The notes under the pieces are model-generated. The model did no database searches. It saw only the letters and a program-made list of their open reading frames with translations, and was not told the origin of the DNA. A stretch of DNA of 64,000 nucleotides from an uncultured Glaciecola sp. (lineage in GTDB: Bacteria > Pseudomonadota > Gammaproteobacteria > Enterobacterales > Alteromonadaceae), in the NCBI GenBank assembly GCA_905479945.1, contig CAJQOP010000012.1:1-64000 (forward strand), read 5' to 3'. How positions within the stretch are numbered: position 1 is the stretch's first letter; each line of letters starts with the position of its first letter. The position numbers and the translations under genes were made by a program. Below, in pieces: positions 17,113-26,381 of the stretch.

Positions 17113-18291
17113 TTGAAAAAGTTCCTAAAGTGGTTTGGTATAGTCATAGTTAGTCTAGTAGTTATTGTTGTGATTGGTTTTAAGTCGATCGAATCACGAA
17201 TGCTTCCTAGTGCACCCTTTGTCGAGATGACTCCACCTCACGCACCCGATTATGCAAGTGAAAATTATTGGGCTTCCCACTCAAATAAGCAAGATACCTC
17301 CGATCTTATCGCTGCTAATGCTAACGTAAATGCAGATTTAGCAGATAAACCTGTTGATGTTTTTTTTATCCATTCTACGGGTTATGTAGGACCTGGTGGC
17401 TGGAATTCGAATATGGCGCATGCAAATTCAGAAACTCAATCCTTGCAATATATGCTGTCTAGTATGGCGAGTGCGTTTAACGGATGCTGCCGCATATACG
17501 CGCCAAACTATCGACAGGCCCATTTAGCCGCTTTTAACAATGAAGATACCGCCTCTAGCTTTGCGGCTTTAGATTTAGCCTACAGCGATGTAGAGCGCGC
17601 ATTTGACTATTTTATCACTCATATTAATGATGGCAGGCCATTTATGATTGTAGGTCATAGCCAAGGTACTCTGCATGGCTTGAGGTTGTTGGCAAATAGA
17701 GTTGATAAAACGGCGCTAAAAGAACAGTTAGTAGCTTCCTATACAATAGGTTATTGGCTGCCTATGAATATGTTTGAGCGCACGTTCAAAAATATTGAAT
17801 TATGTGGATCGGCCGAGCAAACTGAGTGCATAGTGTCGTACGATACATTTGGAGAAGGCGGCGGCATGTCTGCAGGTATCCGGCATTGGTATCCGGAAGG
17901 CTGGGAAACCACAGCAATTGGTAATACAGCATGCGTAAACCCGCTGTCTTGGACAACAAGTACCCAAAAAGTATCTGCGGATTTGCACCAAGGCGCCTTT
18001 CCAGTAGAGTTTAAACGTACCTTACTGGATATGGTACTAGCAAAAAACCCTGAATATGTGTTTGAGGCTTTACCTGATTTAAGCGCTAATTTAACGTGGG
18101 CAAAGTGTGATAATAACGGCGCTTTGCATATTGCAGAACAATTCGATAATGCTTTTTCGAATCATTTAAATAACCAAGATAAGAGTTATCATGTATTGGA
18201 TTATAGTTTGTTTTATGGCAACTTAAGACGCAATGCAATTGATCGCTCAAATGCTTACTTACGAAAGAATAGTGACGAGCTTAAACAATAG
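17113..18291 (+). CDS. DUF3089 family alpha/beta hydrolase, membrane-anchored
   Basis: A 392-residue protein with an N-terminal uncleaved-looking membrane anchor (about 7-23, FGIVIVSLVVIVVIGF) and an alpha/beta-hydrolase-like body. VDVFFIHSTGYVGPGGWN (81-98) and the nucleophile elbow GHSQG (181-185, Ser183) match the DUF3089 family, regarded as putative lipase/esterase-like enzymes. The frame begins at TTG 17113, with only a weak GAG/AAG purine tract ahead; no in-frame ATG lies before the anchor. The catalytic part should face the periplasm. It precedes the small DUF3012 lipoprotein gene by 91 bases. Substrate unknown. Confidence 0.8.
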   Translation: MKKFLKWFGIVIVSLVVIVVIGFKSIESRMLPSAPFVEMTPPHAPDYASENYWASHSNKQDTSDLIAANANVNADLADKPVDVFFIHSTGYVGPGGWNSNMAHANSETQSLQYMLSSMASAFNGCCRIYAPNYRQAHLAAFNNEDTASSFAALDLAYSDVERAFDYFITHINDGRPFMIVGHSQGTLHGLRLLANRVDKTALKEQLVASYTIGYWLPMNMFERTFKNIELCGSAEQTECIVSYDTFGEGGGMSAGIRHWYPEGWETTAIGNTACVNPLSWTTSTQKVSADLHQGAFPVEFKRTLLDMVLAKNPEYVFEALPDLSANLTWAKCDNNGALHIAEQFDNAFSNHLNNQDKSYHVLDYSLFYGNLRRNAIDRSNAYLRKNSDELKQ

Positions 18292-18382
18292 TAGGATATT
18301 AGAAACTCAAAATACATCATATTTGACTTAGTTTCACTAAGCTTTGGTTTGTGGGTTTAAACATTTATAAAAGGATTAAGTA

Positions 18383-18568
18383 ATGAAAAAACGTTTAGGA
18401 ATTATTGCTGTAGCAGGTTTACTAGTGCTACTAAGTGGCTGTGCACCCGAAATTGGCAGTAAAGAGTGGTGTGATGAGCTAGATGAAAAACCAAAAGGTG
18501 ATTGGTCAACGAACGAAGCTACTGACTATGCGAAACATTGTTTATTCAAAAGTAAAGATGAAGAGTAG
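18383..18568 (+). CDS. Small DUF3012 lipoprotein
   Basis: A 61-residue lipoprotein. The signal peptide ends in the lipobox LLSGC (C20). The short mature part has CAPEIGSKEWCDEL, EKPKGDW and ATDYAKHCLF, which I recognise as the DUF3012 family of marine gammaproteobacteria. Two further cysteines (in KEWCDEL and KHCLF) could form a disulfide in the periplasm. AAAGGA lies 8 bases before the ATG. It lies directly behind the DUF3089 gene on the same strand. Function unknown. Confidence 0.8.
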   Translation: MKKRLGIIAVAGLLVLLSGCAPEIGSKEWCDELDEKPKGDWSTNEATDYAKHCLFKSKDEE

Positions 18569-18682
18569 AAGTCTAGGGAATATAAATAACGCTCCAGAAC
18601 AGTTTAATTGCGCTGGATGCTGCGGGAGTTAGTCTGAGTGATCTGCAGGCTACTCATTCTATAAGCTCTGTAAGCTTTTGGG

Positions 18683-19447
18683 TTAGAGCACAACATAAGC
18701 GATTAGCCATAACAGCGCAAAAACAACTAATTGATGGATCAAGTAGAAAGGTAGTGAGTGTTTACCCAGCCAAACTATTGGCTTCATCCAGCTTTTTAAA
18801 TGAGTATTCTTGTAGCTCGTAGGTAAAAAATTGGCCAAGCCCATACCTAACATAAATACCCCAAACCATGGCACTAATGGGATATAGTCTATAGCGCGCG
18901 GACGCTCACTCATTAAGCCGGTAATATATAGCCATGGCTCCGGATTCAAGCCCGCTCTTGTCACTATTAAGCCCAAGACAATAACGGCCAATCCAGGCAG
19001 TACTAGCCAGTGTCGACAGGGTCGAACTAGTGGGGCAAGCAAAATAGTGGTGGCAAAGAAATGCAATACCCCAAACCTAACAAAACGATCGGGCATCGCG
19101 ATATAGGTCACTATCGTTATGGCGAGTGCAAAAGCCGCCAACTTTAACGCTCTTAGAGACAGCCGCGGCCAATTCACTGCTTTACGTGTGCTTATGGTAA
19201 ATGCCATGCCAGACACCAAGACAAATGTGCCTAAACCGAGCACTTGATAGATTTGCCAAAACATATGGCGAGTCCAGGGAGTATCTATCAAGCCAACCAC
19301 ATATAAATTATATACGGTATGAAATATTGGCATACTGAGGCAAGCTAAGCCGCGGGTAAAATCCAAACCATGCAGACGGCCCCTTTGAGCTTGCACATGG
19401 TCTTTGTCCTTCGCCTTTTGGGGCGCGTTGACTTGCTCGGTTGCCAT
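18683..19447 (-). CDS. DUF1624 heparan-alpha-glucosaminide acetyltransferase-like membrane protein
   Basis: A 254-residue multi-pass membrane protein. The opening RLHGLDFTRGLACLSMPIFH and the closing GKHSLPFYLIHQLVVFALL match the DUF1624/acyltransferase-3-like family (HGSNAT-related). The conserved LD-x-RG-arginine and the HS-P-Y/F-LIH C-terminal element are present, with seven to eight predicted helices. It may transfer an acyl group across the inner membrane, but substrate and even activity are unproven. It is the last gene of a four-gene - strand operon (yggS-proC-yggT-this gene), 22 bases after yggT. Confidence 0.75.
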   Translation of the reverse strand: MATEQVNAPQKAKDKDHVQAQRGRLHGLDFTRGLACLSMPIFHTVYNLYVVGLIDTPWTRHMFWQIYQVLGLGTFVLVSGMAFTISTRKAVNWPRLSLRALKLAAFALAITIVTYIAMPDRFVRFGVLHFFATTILLAPLVRPCRHWLVLPGLAVIVLGLIVTRAGLNPEPWLYITGLMSERPRAIDYIPLVPWFGVFMLGMGLANFLPTSYKNTHLKSWMKPIVWLGKHSLPFYLIHQLVVFALLWLIAYVVL

Positions 19448-19469
19448 AAAAAGTCTTATTTATGTTTGT

Positions 19470-20012
19470 TCAAAGTAAGTACGGTAAGTACTGACCTATA
19501 ATATCTAGTGCGAATTGTATCGCTAAGATTAAAACTAGCGGCGAAAAGTCGAGGCCGCCAAGCGATGGCAGAAAACGACGAATAGGGGCAAGTAAAGGGT
19601 CGGTGAGCTGCTGTAAAAGATATCTCACTGAGTTGCCACCTTGGCTCACAAAACTCAAGATCATGTTAACGATCAGTGCGATAAAAAGTAGCCAAAATGC
19701 ACTTTTCAATAAACCAAACAATACTAATACGATAGTTGATAGTATGGGTAATGACGTGCCACCAAGAACAAACAAAAACACGAACTTGAGCAACATGACT
19801 GAAAATGCCAACACAAAGCTGGAGGTATCAAAGGCACCCATTGACGGAATGAAACGGCGAAGCAGTCCTACAATCGGTTGCGTCGCTTTGACCACAAATT
19901 GACTCAGTGGGTTATAAAAGTCAGCACGCACAAACTGCAGCCAAACTCTAGCCAAAGCTATCATCACATAAGCATCAAATAAAAATGTAATTAAATTAGT
20001 AAAAGCGAGCAT
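19470..20012 (-). CDS. yggT: YggT family membrane protein
   Basis: A 180-residue integral membrane protein with two copies of the YGGT motif unit, each being a hydrophobic helix followed by NPLSQFVVKATQPIVGLLRRF (first copy; FYNP) or QLTDPLLAPIRRFLPSLGGLDFSPL (second copy). Four to five helices are evident. YggT proteins are conserved beside proC/yggS and have been linked to osmotic or ion-related phenotypes and membrane protein assembly, without a firm mechanism. It is encoded 17 bases after proC in the same operon, which supports the assignment. Confidence 0.9.
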   Translation of the reverse strand: MLAFTNLITFLFDAYVMIALARVWLQFVRADFYNPLSQFVVKATQPIVGLLRRFIPSMGAFDTSSFVLAFSVMLLKFVFLFVLGGTSLPILSTIVLVLFGLLKSAFWLLFIALIVNMILSFVSQGGNSVRYLLQQLTDPLLAPIRRFLPSLGGLDFSPLVLILAIQFALDIIGQYLPYLL

Positions 20013-20029
20013 TTCGGATTCCGTGTTAG

Positions 20030-20851
20030 TTAAAAGTCAGAAGACATTTCTTCAGCTCTTGCGACAGCAGCCTGCATGGCTTTGCTCACAATAGCTTCTA
20101 GGTTGTTGTTTTGGAGGGTACAAACCGCTTCATGCGTTGTTCCGCCCTTAGAAGTAACTTGGGCCCGCAGTTCACTTAATTCAAGGCCTGGATTGTGACA
20201 AATCATTTCAGCGCTGCCCAAAATAGCCTGTTGGACTAATAAGCGCGCAGCACCTTTGTCTAGGCCCATTTTCATAGCTTCATCTTGCATCGCTTGTGCA
20301 AATAAAAATACGTAAGCTGGACTGCTGCCAGCGGCAGCAATAACAGTATTAATTTGACTGTCTTGGGCTACCCAAAGGGTTTTACCAACATGGTCCATAA
20401 CAAAGGTAACAAAGTCGCGATCAATTTGAGAAACAGACTCAGGAGCATATAGTCCCGTCATTCCTTTATTCAATGAGGATGGTGTATTTGGCATCGTGCG
20501 CACAACTTTATCATAACCTCCTAACATTTCAATTAAACGCTTGGTGCTTATTCCAGCGGCAATAGACACCATGATTTTTCCATCGAGCGAGATTTGGTCA
20601 ATTAAGTCGGCACAGGTATTCGCCATAATCTGTGGCTTTACCGATAAAATAACTACGTCACCTTTGTCACAAGCTTCACTATTAGACTGCGTAGTATTAA
20701 TGCCAAAATCTTTCTTCAGAGCTACCAGCTTTGCAGTCGAAGGGTTAGAGGCTGTAATTAGTTTCGCATCATAGCCACCACTAACGAGACCGTTAATAAT
20801 ACTTCTGGGCATATTGCCCGCTCCGATGAAGCTTAATTTACGTGCTTGCAT
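20030..20851 (-). CDS. proC: Pyrroline-5-carboxylate reductase
   Basis: A 273-residue cytoplasmic enzyme that catalyses the last step of proline synthesis, reducing 1-pyrroline-5-carboxylate with NAD(P)H. The N-terminal Rossmann motif FIGAGNMPRSIINGL (about 8-22), the VRTMPNTP segment, and the C-terminal signature with AVAGSSPAY-like (AAAGSSPAYVFLF) and TSKGGTTHEAV are all present. Length is normal (E. coli 269). It lies 21 bases behind yggS, the usual PLP-homeostasis/proline neighbour pair. Confidence 0.96.
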   Translation of the reverse strand: MQARKLSFIGAGNMPRSIINGLVSGGYDAKLITASNPSTAKLVALKKDFGINTTQSNSEACDKGDVVILSVKPQIMANTCADLIDQISLDGKIMVSIAAGISTKRLIEMLGGYDKVVRTMPNTPSSLNKGMTGLYAPESVSQIDRDFVTFVMDHVGKTLWVAQDSQINTVIAAAGSSPAYVFLFAQAMQDEAMKMGLDKGAARLLVQQAILGSAEMICHNPGLELSELRAQVTSKGGTTHEAVCTLQNNNLEAIVSKAMQAAVARAEEMSSDF

Positions 20852-20872
20852 GTTTCTCCTTCAAGTTAATCA

Positions 20873-21562
20873 TCAAGTTCGAGCGCCAAAAATAGCTGTG
20901 CCAATTCGAACCATGGTTGAGCCACATTCTATGGCTGCAGACAAATCGCCGCTCATGCCAATTGATAGAGTATCAAATTGTGAATACTTTTGCTGACAAG
21001 CTGCAAATAAAACAGCCATTTTTTCGAACGAAGCCATTTGCTCGGATTTTACTTTAGTCGCTTTAGGAATAGCCATTAAGCCTCTTACGCAGACTTTATC
21101 TAAGACTTCCAACTCCGACAATAAGGGCATGAGTTGCTGGGCTAGTAAGCCCGCTTTTGTCGGTTCATCGTCGATATTAATTTGTATACAAATATTGATG
21201 GGCTTTGCAAAGGCTGGACGCTGCTCGTTTAAGCGTTTTGCAATTTTAAAACGATCTACAGAATGCATCCAATCGAAGTTTTCTGCTACTAAACGACTCT
21301 TGTTTGATTGCAATGGGCCGATAAAGTGCCAAGAGATATCATTTAAGTGCTTTAGTCCAGCTATCTTGTCGACACCTTCTTGGACATAATTTTCACCAAA
21401 TGAACGGTGTCCGGCTTCATACGCAAGGACAATATCCGATACGGGTTTGGTTTTACTTACGGCTAACAATTTAATATTGTTCGCATCACGACCGGACTGC
21501 TTCGCGCATTGTTTGATTTGAGCACGAACTGCCATTAGATTTTCGGCAATATGATTCGTCAT
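20873..21562 (-). CDS. yggS: PLP homeostasis protein YggS/PipY
   Basis: A 229-residue fold-type III PLP-binding protein (PLPBP/COG0325). The Schiff-base lysine is K37 in LLAVSKTKP; phosphate-binding parts SIGMSGDL and STMVRIGTAIFG lie at the C-terminus. It has no enzymatic activity but buffers pyridoxal phosphate and affects amino-acid and keto-acid pools. It is first in the yggS-proC-yggT operon and divergent from pilT (87 bases between starts), the same neighbourhood as in E. coli and Pseudomonas. Confidence 0.95.
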   Translation of the reverse strand: MTNHIAENLMAVRAQIKQCAKQSGRDANNIKLLAVSKTKPVSDIVLAYEAGHRSFGENYVQEGVDKIAGLKHLNDISWHFIGPLQSNKSRLVAENFDWMHSVDRFKIAKRLNEQRPAFAKPINICIQINIDDEPTKAGLLAQQLMPLLSELEVLDKVCVRGLMAIPKATKVKSEQMASFEKMAVLFAACQQKYSQFDTLSIGMSGDLSAAIECGSTMVRIGTAIFGART

Positions 21563-21649
21563 AGTTGGTTTCTCATGATTTAGTATTCTGAATAAGTAAC
21601 TTTTAAAACAAGCGTTCGCATCAACAACTATTTTTTGGAGTGACCCATA

Positions 21650-22675
21650 GTGGACATTAACGAACTTCTAGCCTTCAGTGTTAGCAACAAAGCGTCTGAT
21701 TTACATTTAACTGCTGGGCTTCCGCCTATAATCCGTGTTGACGGCGAAATGCGCCGTTTAAATGTGGAGTCGCTCGACCATAAGCAGGTTCATGCCCTGA
21801 TTTTTAGTATCATGAATGACAATCAACGCAAAGAATACGAAGAAAACCTAGAGTGCGATTTCTCTTTCGAAGTGAAAGATTTGTCTCGATTCAGGGTAAA
21901 TGCTTTTATGCAAAATCGAGGCGCTGCTGCTGTTTTACGAACGATCCCAAGTGACATACTAACATTAGACCAACTGGGTGCGCCGGAAATATTTAAACAA
22001 ATCATTAATCAACCGACGGGCATTGTACTTGTCACGGGGGCTACTGGCTCAGGTAAAAGTACGACATTGGCTGCTATGGTTGACCATATCAATGCGCACA
22101 AACGAGAGCATATTTTAACTATCGAAGATCCTATCGAATTTGTGCACAAGAATAAAATGTGCGTTATGAACCAGCGCGAGGTGCATCGTGATACTCACAG
22201 CTTTAATAATGCATTGCGCTCTGCATTGCGTGAAGACCCTGACGTTATTTTGGTCGGTGAGCTACGTGATTTAGAAACTATCCGACTGGCGATATCAGCT
22301 GCAGAAACAGGTCACTTGGTATTTGGTACCTTGCACACAAACTCTGCACCAAAAACCATTGATAGAATAATTGATGTTTTCCCAGCTGAAGAAAAATCCA
22401 TGATCCGTTCTATGTTGTCTGAATCTTTGCGCGCAGTAGTATCGCAAACATTGTTGAAAAAAGTAGGGGGCGGACGCGTAGCTGCGCATGAAATCATGAT
22501 TGGGATTCCGGCTATTAGAAACTTAATTCGTGAGAACAAAGTTCCGCAAATGTACTCAGTTATTCAAACCGGTCAGCAGCATGGTATGCAAACCATGGAT
22601 CAGTGCTTACAACGTTTAGTTGCTATGGGTGTTATTTCAGCAAATGATGCAGCGTCTAAGTCAATAGATAAGTAG
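21650..22675 (+). CDS. pilT: Type IV pilus retraction ATPase PilT
   Basis: A 341-residue hexameric ATPase that powers pilus retraction and twitching motility. N-terminal PAS-like domain with ASDLHLTAGLPP, Walker A GATGSGKST (130-138), Asp box, Walker B DPDVILVGELRD, His box and AIRNLIRE near the C-terminus are all present, as in Pseudomonas PilT (344 aa). The ribosome site TTTGGAGTG precedes the ATG. It is followed by pilU after 37 bases. Confidence 0.97.
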   Translation: MDINELLAFSVSNKASDLHLTAGLPPIIRVDGEMRRLNVESLDHKQVHALIFSIMNDNQRKEYEENLECDFSFEVKDLSRFRVNAFMQNRGAAAVLRTIPSDILTLDQLGAPEIFKQIINQPTGIVLVTGATGSGKSTTLAAMVDHINAHKREHILTIEDPIEFVHKNKMCVMNQREVHRDTHSFNNALRSALREDPDVILVGELRDLETIRLAISAAETGHLVFGTLHTNSAPKTIDRIIDVFPAEEKSMIRSMLSESLRAVVSQTLLKKVGGGRVAAHEIMIGIPAIRNLIRENKVPQMYSVIQTGQQHGMQTMDQCLQRLVAMGVISANDAASKSIDK

Positions 22676-22712
22676 CCATCAATAGGCATGTAGGCAAAGC
22701 AGGAGATAGTTT

Positions 22713-23828
22713 ATGTTAGGTTTACATCAGTGTTTGCAAGACATGGTTGCTCAAGAAGCGTCGGATTTATTCATTACTTCTGGCATGCCCGTTAGTGCTA
22801 AAATTAACGGTAGAATGACACCCTTAACAGCCATGAATTTGAGTGAATCAGAAGCGCTTGAGTTAGTGCATGATTCAATGAATGAAAAGCAAAAAGCGGC
22901 GTTTCAAAATGAAAAAGAATGTAACTTTGCGATATCGATAGATGGCATTGGAAGGTTTCGTTGCAGTGCTTTTTGGCAACGTGATCAGGCGGGTATCGTT
23001 ATTCGTCGTATTGTCACGCAAATTCCAAGTGCAGATGAATTAGGCTTGCCGCCGATATTAAAAGACATCATTATGGCAAAAAAAGGCTTAGTGTTATTTG
23101 TAGGTGGCACAGGCACAGGTAAGTCTACTTCGCTTGCCGCTTTAATCGGCCACAGGAATCAACATTCCCACGGGCACATTCTTACCATAGAAGACCCGAT
23201 TGAATTTGTGCATGAACACAATAACTGTGTTGTTACTCAACGTGAAGTAGGTATTGATACCCACACGTTTGATGATGCGCTGAAGAGCTCGTTACGACAA
23301 GCCCCCGACGTTATTCTAATTGGTGAAATTCGCTCGATGGAAACTATGGAATATGCCATGTCATTTGCTGATACTGGGCACTTGTGTGTGGCCACACTGC
23401 ATGCAAACAACGCGAATCAAGCTATTGAGCGCATTATGCACTTGGCACCACAAAACTTGCACGCCAAGCTGCGCTTTGATTTAAGCAAAAATATTCGAGC
23501 AATCGTTGCGCAACAGCTTGTGCCTACTATTGACGGAAAAGGGCGTGTTGCAGCCATTGAAATATTGCTTAACTCACCGTTGGTATCTGATTTAATTCAG
23601 CGCAATGAAATTGGCAGTTTGAAAGAAGCGATGGTTAAAGGCAAAGAGCAGGGGATGCAAAGCTTTGATATGGCATTGTACGATCTGTGTAAAGAAAATC
23701 GTATTACTGAGGAGCAAGCGCTGCACAACGCTGACTCACCCAACGACTTGCGCTTAATGTTCAAGCTTGATAGCGAAGAGGGCTCGGGTTTAGGCAGCTT
23801 GACTAACGTTTCTATTGATATGGGCTAA
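22713..23828 (+). CDS. pilU: PilT-dependent retraction ATPase PilU
   Basis: A 371-residue PilT paralogue. It carries EASDLFITSGMPV, Walker A GGTGTGKST (131-139), APDVILIGEIR, and the longer C-terminal tail typical of PilU. PilU acts together with PilT to increase retraction force. It is the second gene of pilTU; AGGAGATAG lies upstream of the start. Transcription ends at the bidirectional hairpin at 23904-23936. Confidence 0.95.
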   Translation: MLGLHQCLQDMVAQEASDLFITSGMPVSAKINGRMTPLTAMNLSESEALELVHDSMNEKQKAAFQNEKECNFAISIDGIGRFRCSAFWQRDQAGIVIRRIVTQIPSADELGLPPILKDIIMAKKGLVLFVGGTGTGKSTSLAALIGHRNQHSHGHILTIEDPIEFVHEHNNCVVTQREVGIDTHTFDDALKSSLRQAPDVILIGEIRSMETMEYAMSFADTGHLCVATLHANNANQAIERIMHLAPQNLHAKLRFDLSKNIRAIVAQQLVPTIDGKGRVAAIEILLNSPLVSDLIQRNEIGSLKEAMVKGKEQGMQSFDMALYDLCKENRITEEQALHNADSPNDLRLMFKLDSEEGSGLGSLTNVSIDMG

Positions 23829-23903
23829 AAAAACTAAATAAGCTGAACTCTTTTTCTTATCCAGAATTCAGCTTAAACAAAGGTTAAGCTCATGCCAAGA
23901 TAC

Positions 23904-23936
23904 AAATAAACCTCGTAATTAGCGGGGTTTATTTTT
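23904..23936. terminator. Bidirectional terminator between pilU and the LysR gene
   Basis: Hairpin AAATAAACCTCG / CGGGGTTTATTT (23904-23915 with 23923-23934, one G-T pair), 7-base loop and five T at 23932-23936. The right arm abuts the LysR stop codon at 23935, so it serves both converging genes. Confidence 0.85.
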
Positions 23937-24810
23937 AAGTTTTTAGCTTGTCTTTAATTTCTTGCATTACGATCATTGCGCGTTTGCTCAGAGGCTTCCA
24001 GCGGTGGGTAGCCAAATATATGTTTTCTTCAACATTTTTTGGCAGTTTAACGATTGAAATCAGTTCTTGCTTGGCAAATGCTTCTGCCGCAAATGCAGGT
24101 AATACGGTAAAGCCTAACCCTCTGCTTACGTGCTCAAGGATAAGATTAATTTGATTAGAAAATCCCTTTTTGTTAAACATATTAATATGTTGGAATTCTG
24201 GATAATTTTTCGCTAACAGCAGGTTTGCGTGGTGCGCACCGTCAGGGTGATCGATGAATCCAAGTTCAATTAATGTTTCCCACGAAGCCCCAGAAACATT
24301 TGCGGGTACTATTAAAAAAAGACTTTCCTTGGCGATAAGCTGACATTTCACACTTTGATGTTTGGCAATTTCCGTCATAAGGCCTAGATCGATACTGTGC
24401 TCTGCTATTGCCTTTTCAACCTCTACATTGGGCCCAAAACGGCAGCTTATGCTTAATTTAGGGTGCTTTACCTGCAAAGATAAAAGGTGATTGTATAGTT
24501 TTAAACCTGCGCTTCCTGGCAGCATTAAACTAAACTCACCGGCATATTCTGAATTACTTTGGATATTCTCTTGCAGCTTATTTAATGCTTCTATAATTTT
24601 TTGTGCATTAAGATACAAATTTTCTCCAGCCTCAGTTAAGAAAAACGTCTTCCCTTGTCTTATCAGTAACTCAGTCTTTAAAGCGTCTTCTAATTTTTTT
24701 ATATGCTGACTAACACCTGACTGCGTCATATTAAGTTTTTCTGAGGTGCGCGTGAAATGGCCCTCTTCCACTAACTTGCAAAAGCTGCGCAACCAAGTTG
24801 GATTTATCAT
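23935..24810 (-). CDS. LysR-family transcriptional regulator
   Basis: A 291-residue regulator with an N-terminal winged helix-turn-helix (about 1-60; HFTRTSEKLNMTQSGVSQHI then KLEDAL) and a LysR substrate-binding domain (about 88-290). It is divergent from the VOC enzyme gene, with 93 bases between starts. That is the usual layout in which a LysR protein controls its divergent neighbour and itself. The inducer is unknown; a product or substrate of the VOC enzyme is the simplest guess. Confidence 0.9.
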   Translation of the reverse strand: MINPTWLRSFCKLVEEGHFTRTSEKLNMTQSGVSQHIKKLEDALKTELLIRQGKTFFLTEAGENLYLNAQKIIEALNKLQENIQSNSEYAGEFSLMLPGSAGLKLYNHLLSLQVKHPKLSISCRFGPNVEVEKAIAEHSIDLGLMTEIAKHQSVKCQLIAKESLFLIVPANVSGASWETLIELGFIDHPDGAHHANLLLAKNYPEFQHINMFNKKGFSNQINLILEHVSRGLGFTVLPAFAAEAFAKQELISIVKLPKNVEENIYLATHRWKPLSKRAMIVMQEIKDKLKT

Positions 24811-24903
24811 TATGATTTGTACTCATTTTCATTATTAATGATAATTTTAATTGATTGTCACGCTGTTGTATTGTTATTTCGAATTAAACATTAGGAGATA
24901 CTT

Positions 24904-25404
24904 ATGAGTAAGCAATATCCAAGAACATTTTCACATATTGGTATATCTGTTCCCGATTTAGAGAAAGCCGTTGAGTTCTATACTGAAGTAATGGGTTGGT
25001 ACATAATTATGCAACCTGCAGAAGTAACTGAGGATGATAGCCCTATCGGTCTAATGTGCACGGATGTATTTGGTAAAGGATGGAAGCGGTTCAAGATTGC
25101 TCACTTGTCGACAGGTGACCGAGTTGGCGTTGAGTTATTTGAATTTCCGAACCAAGAAAATCCGGAAGACAATTTTGAGTACTGGAAAACAGGGGTATTT
25201 CATTTTTGCGTACAAGATCCAAACTTGGAAGAGCTAGCTCAAAAAATTGTTGATGCCGGTGGTAAAAGACGTATGCAGGAACCGCGCTATTATTACCCGG
25301 GTGAAAAGCCCTATAGAATGATATATATGGAAGACCCATTTGGTAATATTGTAGAAATTTACAGCCATAGTTATGAGTTAACCTATAGCGATGGGGCTTA
25401 CTAA
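24904..25404 (+). CDS. VOC-superfamily (glyoxalase/dioxygenase fold) protein
   Basis: A 166-residue two-module vicinal-oxygen-chelate protein. Candidate metal ligands in the usual order are H11 (SHIGISV), E77 (GVELFEF), H100 (GVFHFCV) and E151 (NIVEIYS), which matches the H-E-H-E set of glyoxalase I. Length and the sequences between ligands differ from classic GloA, so lactoylglutathione lyase is only one possibility; VOC isomerases and dioxygenases fit as well. AGGAG lies about 6 bases before the ATG. It is divergent from the LysR regulator that probably controls it. Confidence 0.85.
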   Translation: MSKQYPRTFSHIGISVPDLEKAVEFYTEVMGWYIIMQPAEVTEDDSPIGLMCTDVFGKGWKRFKIAHLSTGDRVGVELFEFPNQENPEDNFEYWKTGVFHFCVQDPNLEELAQKIVDAGGKRRMQEPRYYYPGEKPYRMIYMEDPFGNIVEIYSHSYELTYSDGAY

Positions 25405-25563
25405 TAGGCATATATTGAGTGAATGTCATTGCCAACTTATGATGTTCACTTCGATTGCGCTTTTCGATTCACATTTTACAAGCTGTTCAATAAAAGGCAT
25501 ATTTGTGAAACGTGAAGGGTAATTTATCCTTTTCAATATGAACAGTAATGAAGGATAAGCTTA

Positions 25564-25899
25564 ATGCAGCGATTTTTTCGGCATTATGATCGATTCCAAG
25601 TGTATCAAGTGAAAAGTTTATTGGACGAAGCCGGCATACCTTGCTTTGTTAAGAATGAACTTGTCCAAGGTGCAATTGGTGAAATACCACCGATGGATTC
25701 AGAGCCTGAAGTTTGGCTGCAAGATCCTAGTTGGGCAGCAAAAGCCAATCAAATCGTCGATGCCTTTAAAGCCGAACAAGCGGCTATTAGTGCAGACAAT
25801 AAAAATGATTGGGCGTGCCGCGAATGCGGGCAAATAAGTGAATATCAATTTGCCATTTGTTGGCAATGCCAAGCTCCCCGGTCAGTCGTTGAGGAATAA
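25564..25899 (+). CDS. DUF2007 domain protein with C-terminal zinc ribbon
   Basis: A 111-residue protein. The N-terminal part (FRHYDRFQVYQVKSLLDEAG, then EVWLQD) is the DUF2007 fold, described as a putative signal-transducing or PII-like alpha/beta domain. The C-terminus adds a zinc ribbon with C85, C88, C99 and C102 (CREC, CWQC). It is cytoplasmic and of unknown function. Its stop codon lies inside a 12-base tandem repeat, so the exact end may have shifted during evolution. Confidence 0.8.
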   Translation: MQRFFRHYDRFQVYQVKSLLDEAGIPCFVKNELVQGAIGEIPPMDSEPEVWLQDPSWAAKANQIVDAFKAEQAAISADNKNDWACRECGQISEYQFAICWQCQAPRSVVEE

Positions 25900-25925
25900 A
25901 GAGAGGAATAAAGAGAGGAGTAATC
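25891..25925. repeat. 12-bp tandem repeat across the stop of the DUF2007 gene
   Basis: Unit GAGGAATAAAGA at 25891-25902 and 25903-25914, with a third diverged copy from 25915 (GAGGAGTAATC). The TAA stop of the gene is in the first copy. It is one of several short tandem duplications at gene ends in this window. Confidence 0.85.
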
Positions 25926-25961
25926 TGTCATTTCTAGTTTTTGTTAAACCATATTTTGACT

Positions 25962-26381
25962 TTAATTTTGATGAATAACCCAGCTTTCGTAAATCAAACA
26001 AGCTGAAACGCTATCTACTTTCTCCTTCGTAAGCTTTTTAAAACCGCCCAATTCAAATAAACGCGCTTTTGCGTCAACGGTACTTAAGCGTTCGTCATGC
26101 GTGTTAGTTGGTTTATTGAATCTACCGTGTAAGCGGTTTGCAAATTTGCGAGCCCGCTGTGTTATTTCTTGCTCTGTCCCGTCCATGTTAAGAGGCAATC
26201 CTACTAGCAGGTCATCTGGCTGCCATTCCTCTAATACATCAGCAATATTTTGCCAATTTGGAATGCCATCGTTGGCTTTTAATGCGGTCAAGGGTGAGGC
26301 AGTTCCTGTGATACTTTGGCCCACAGCAACGCCAATGCTTTTAGTACCGAAGTCAAATGCGATAGTGGTACTGTTTTTCAT
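25962..26381 (-). CDS. ruvX: RuvX/YqgF family putative Holliday-junction resolvase
   Basis: A 139-residue RNase H-fold protein. The catalytic-type [14 protein letters not shown] (about 9-22), [15 protein letters not shown] and DERLSTVDA are the conserved YqgF blocks. Proposed roles are pre-16S rRNA 5'-end processing and a Holliday-junction resolvase backup. It directly follows yqgE (stop and start adjacent), the classic order rsmE-gshB-yqgE-ruvX. Confidence 0.95.
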   Translation of the reverse strand: MKNSTTIAFDFGTKSIGVAVGQSITGTASPLTALKANDGIPNWQNIADVLEEWQPDDLLVGLPLNMDGTEQEITQRARKFANRLHGRFNKPTNTHDERLSTVDAKARLFELGGFKKLTKEKVDSVSACLIYESWVIHQN

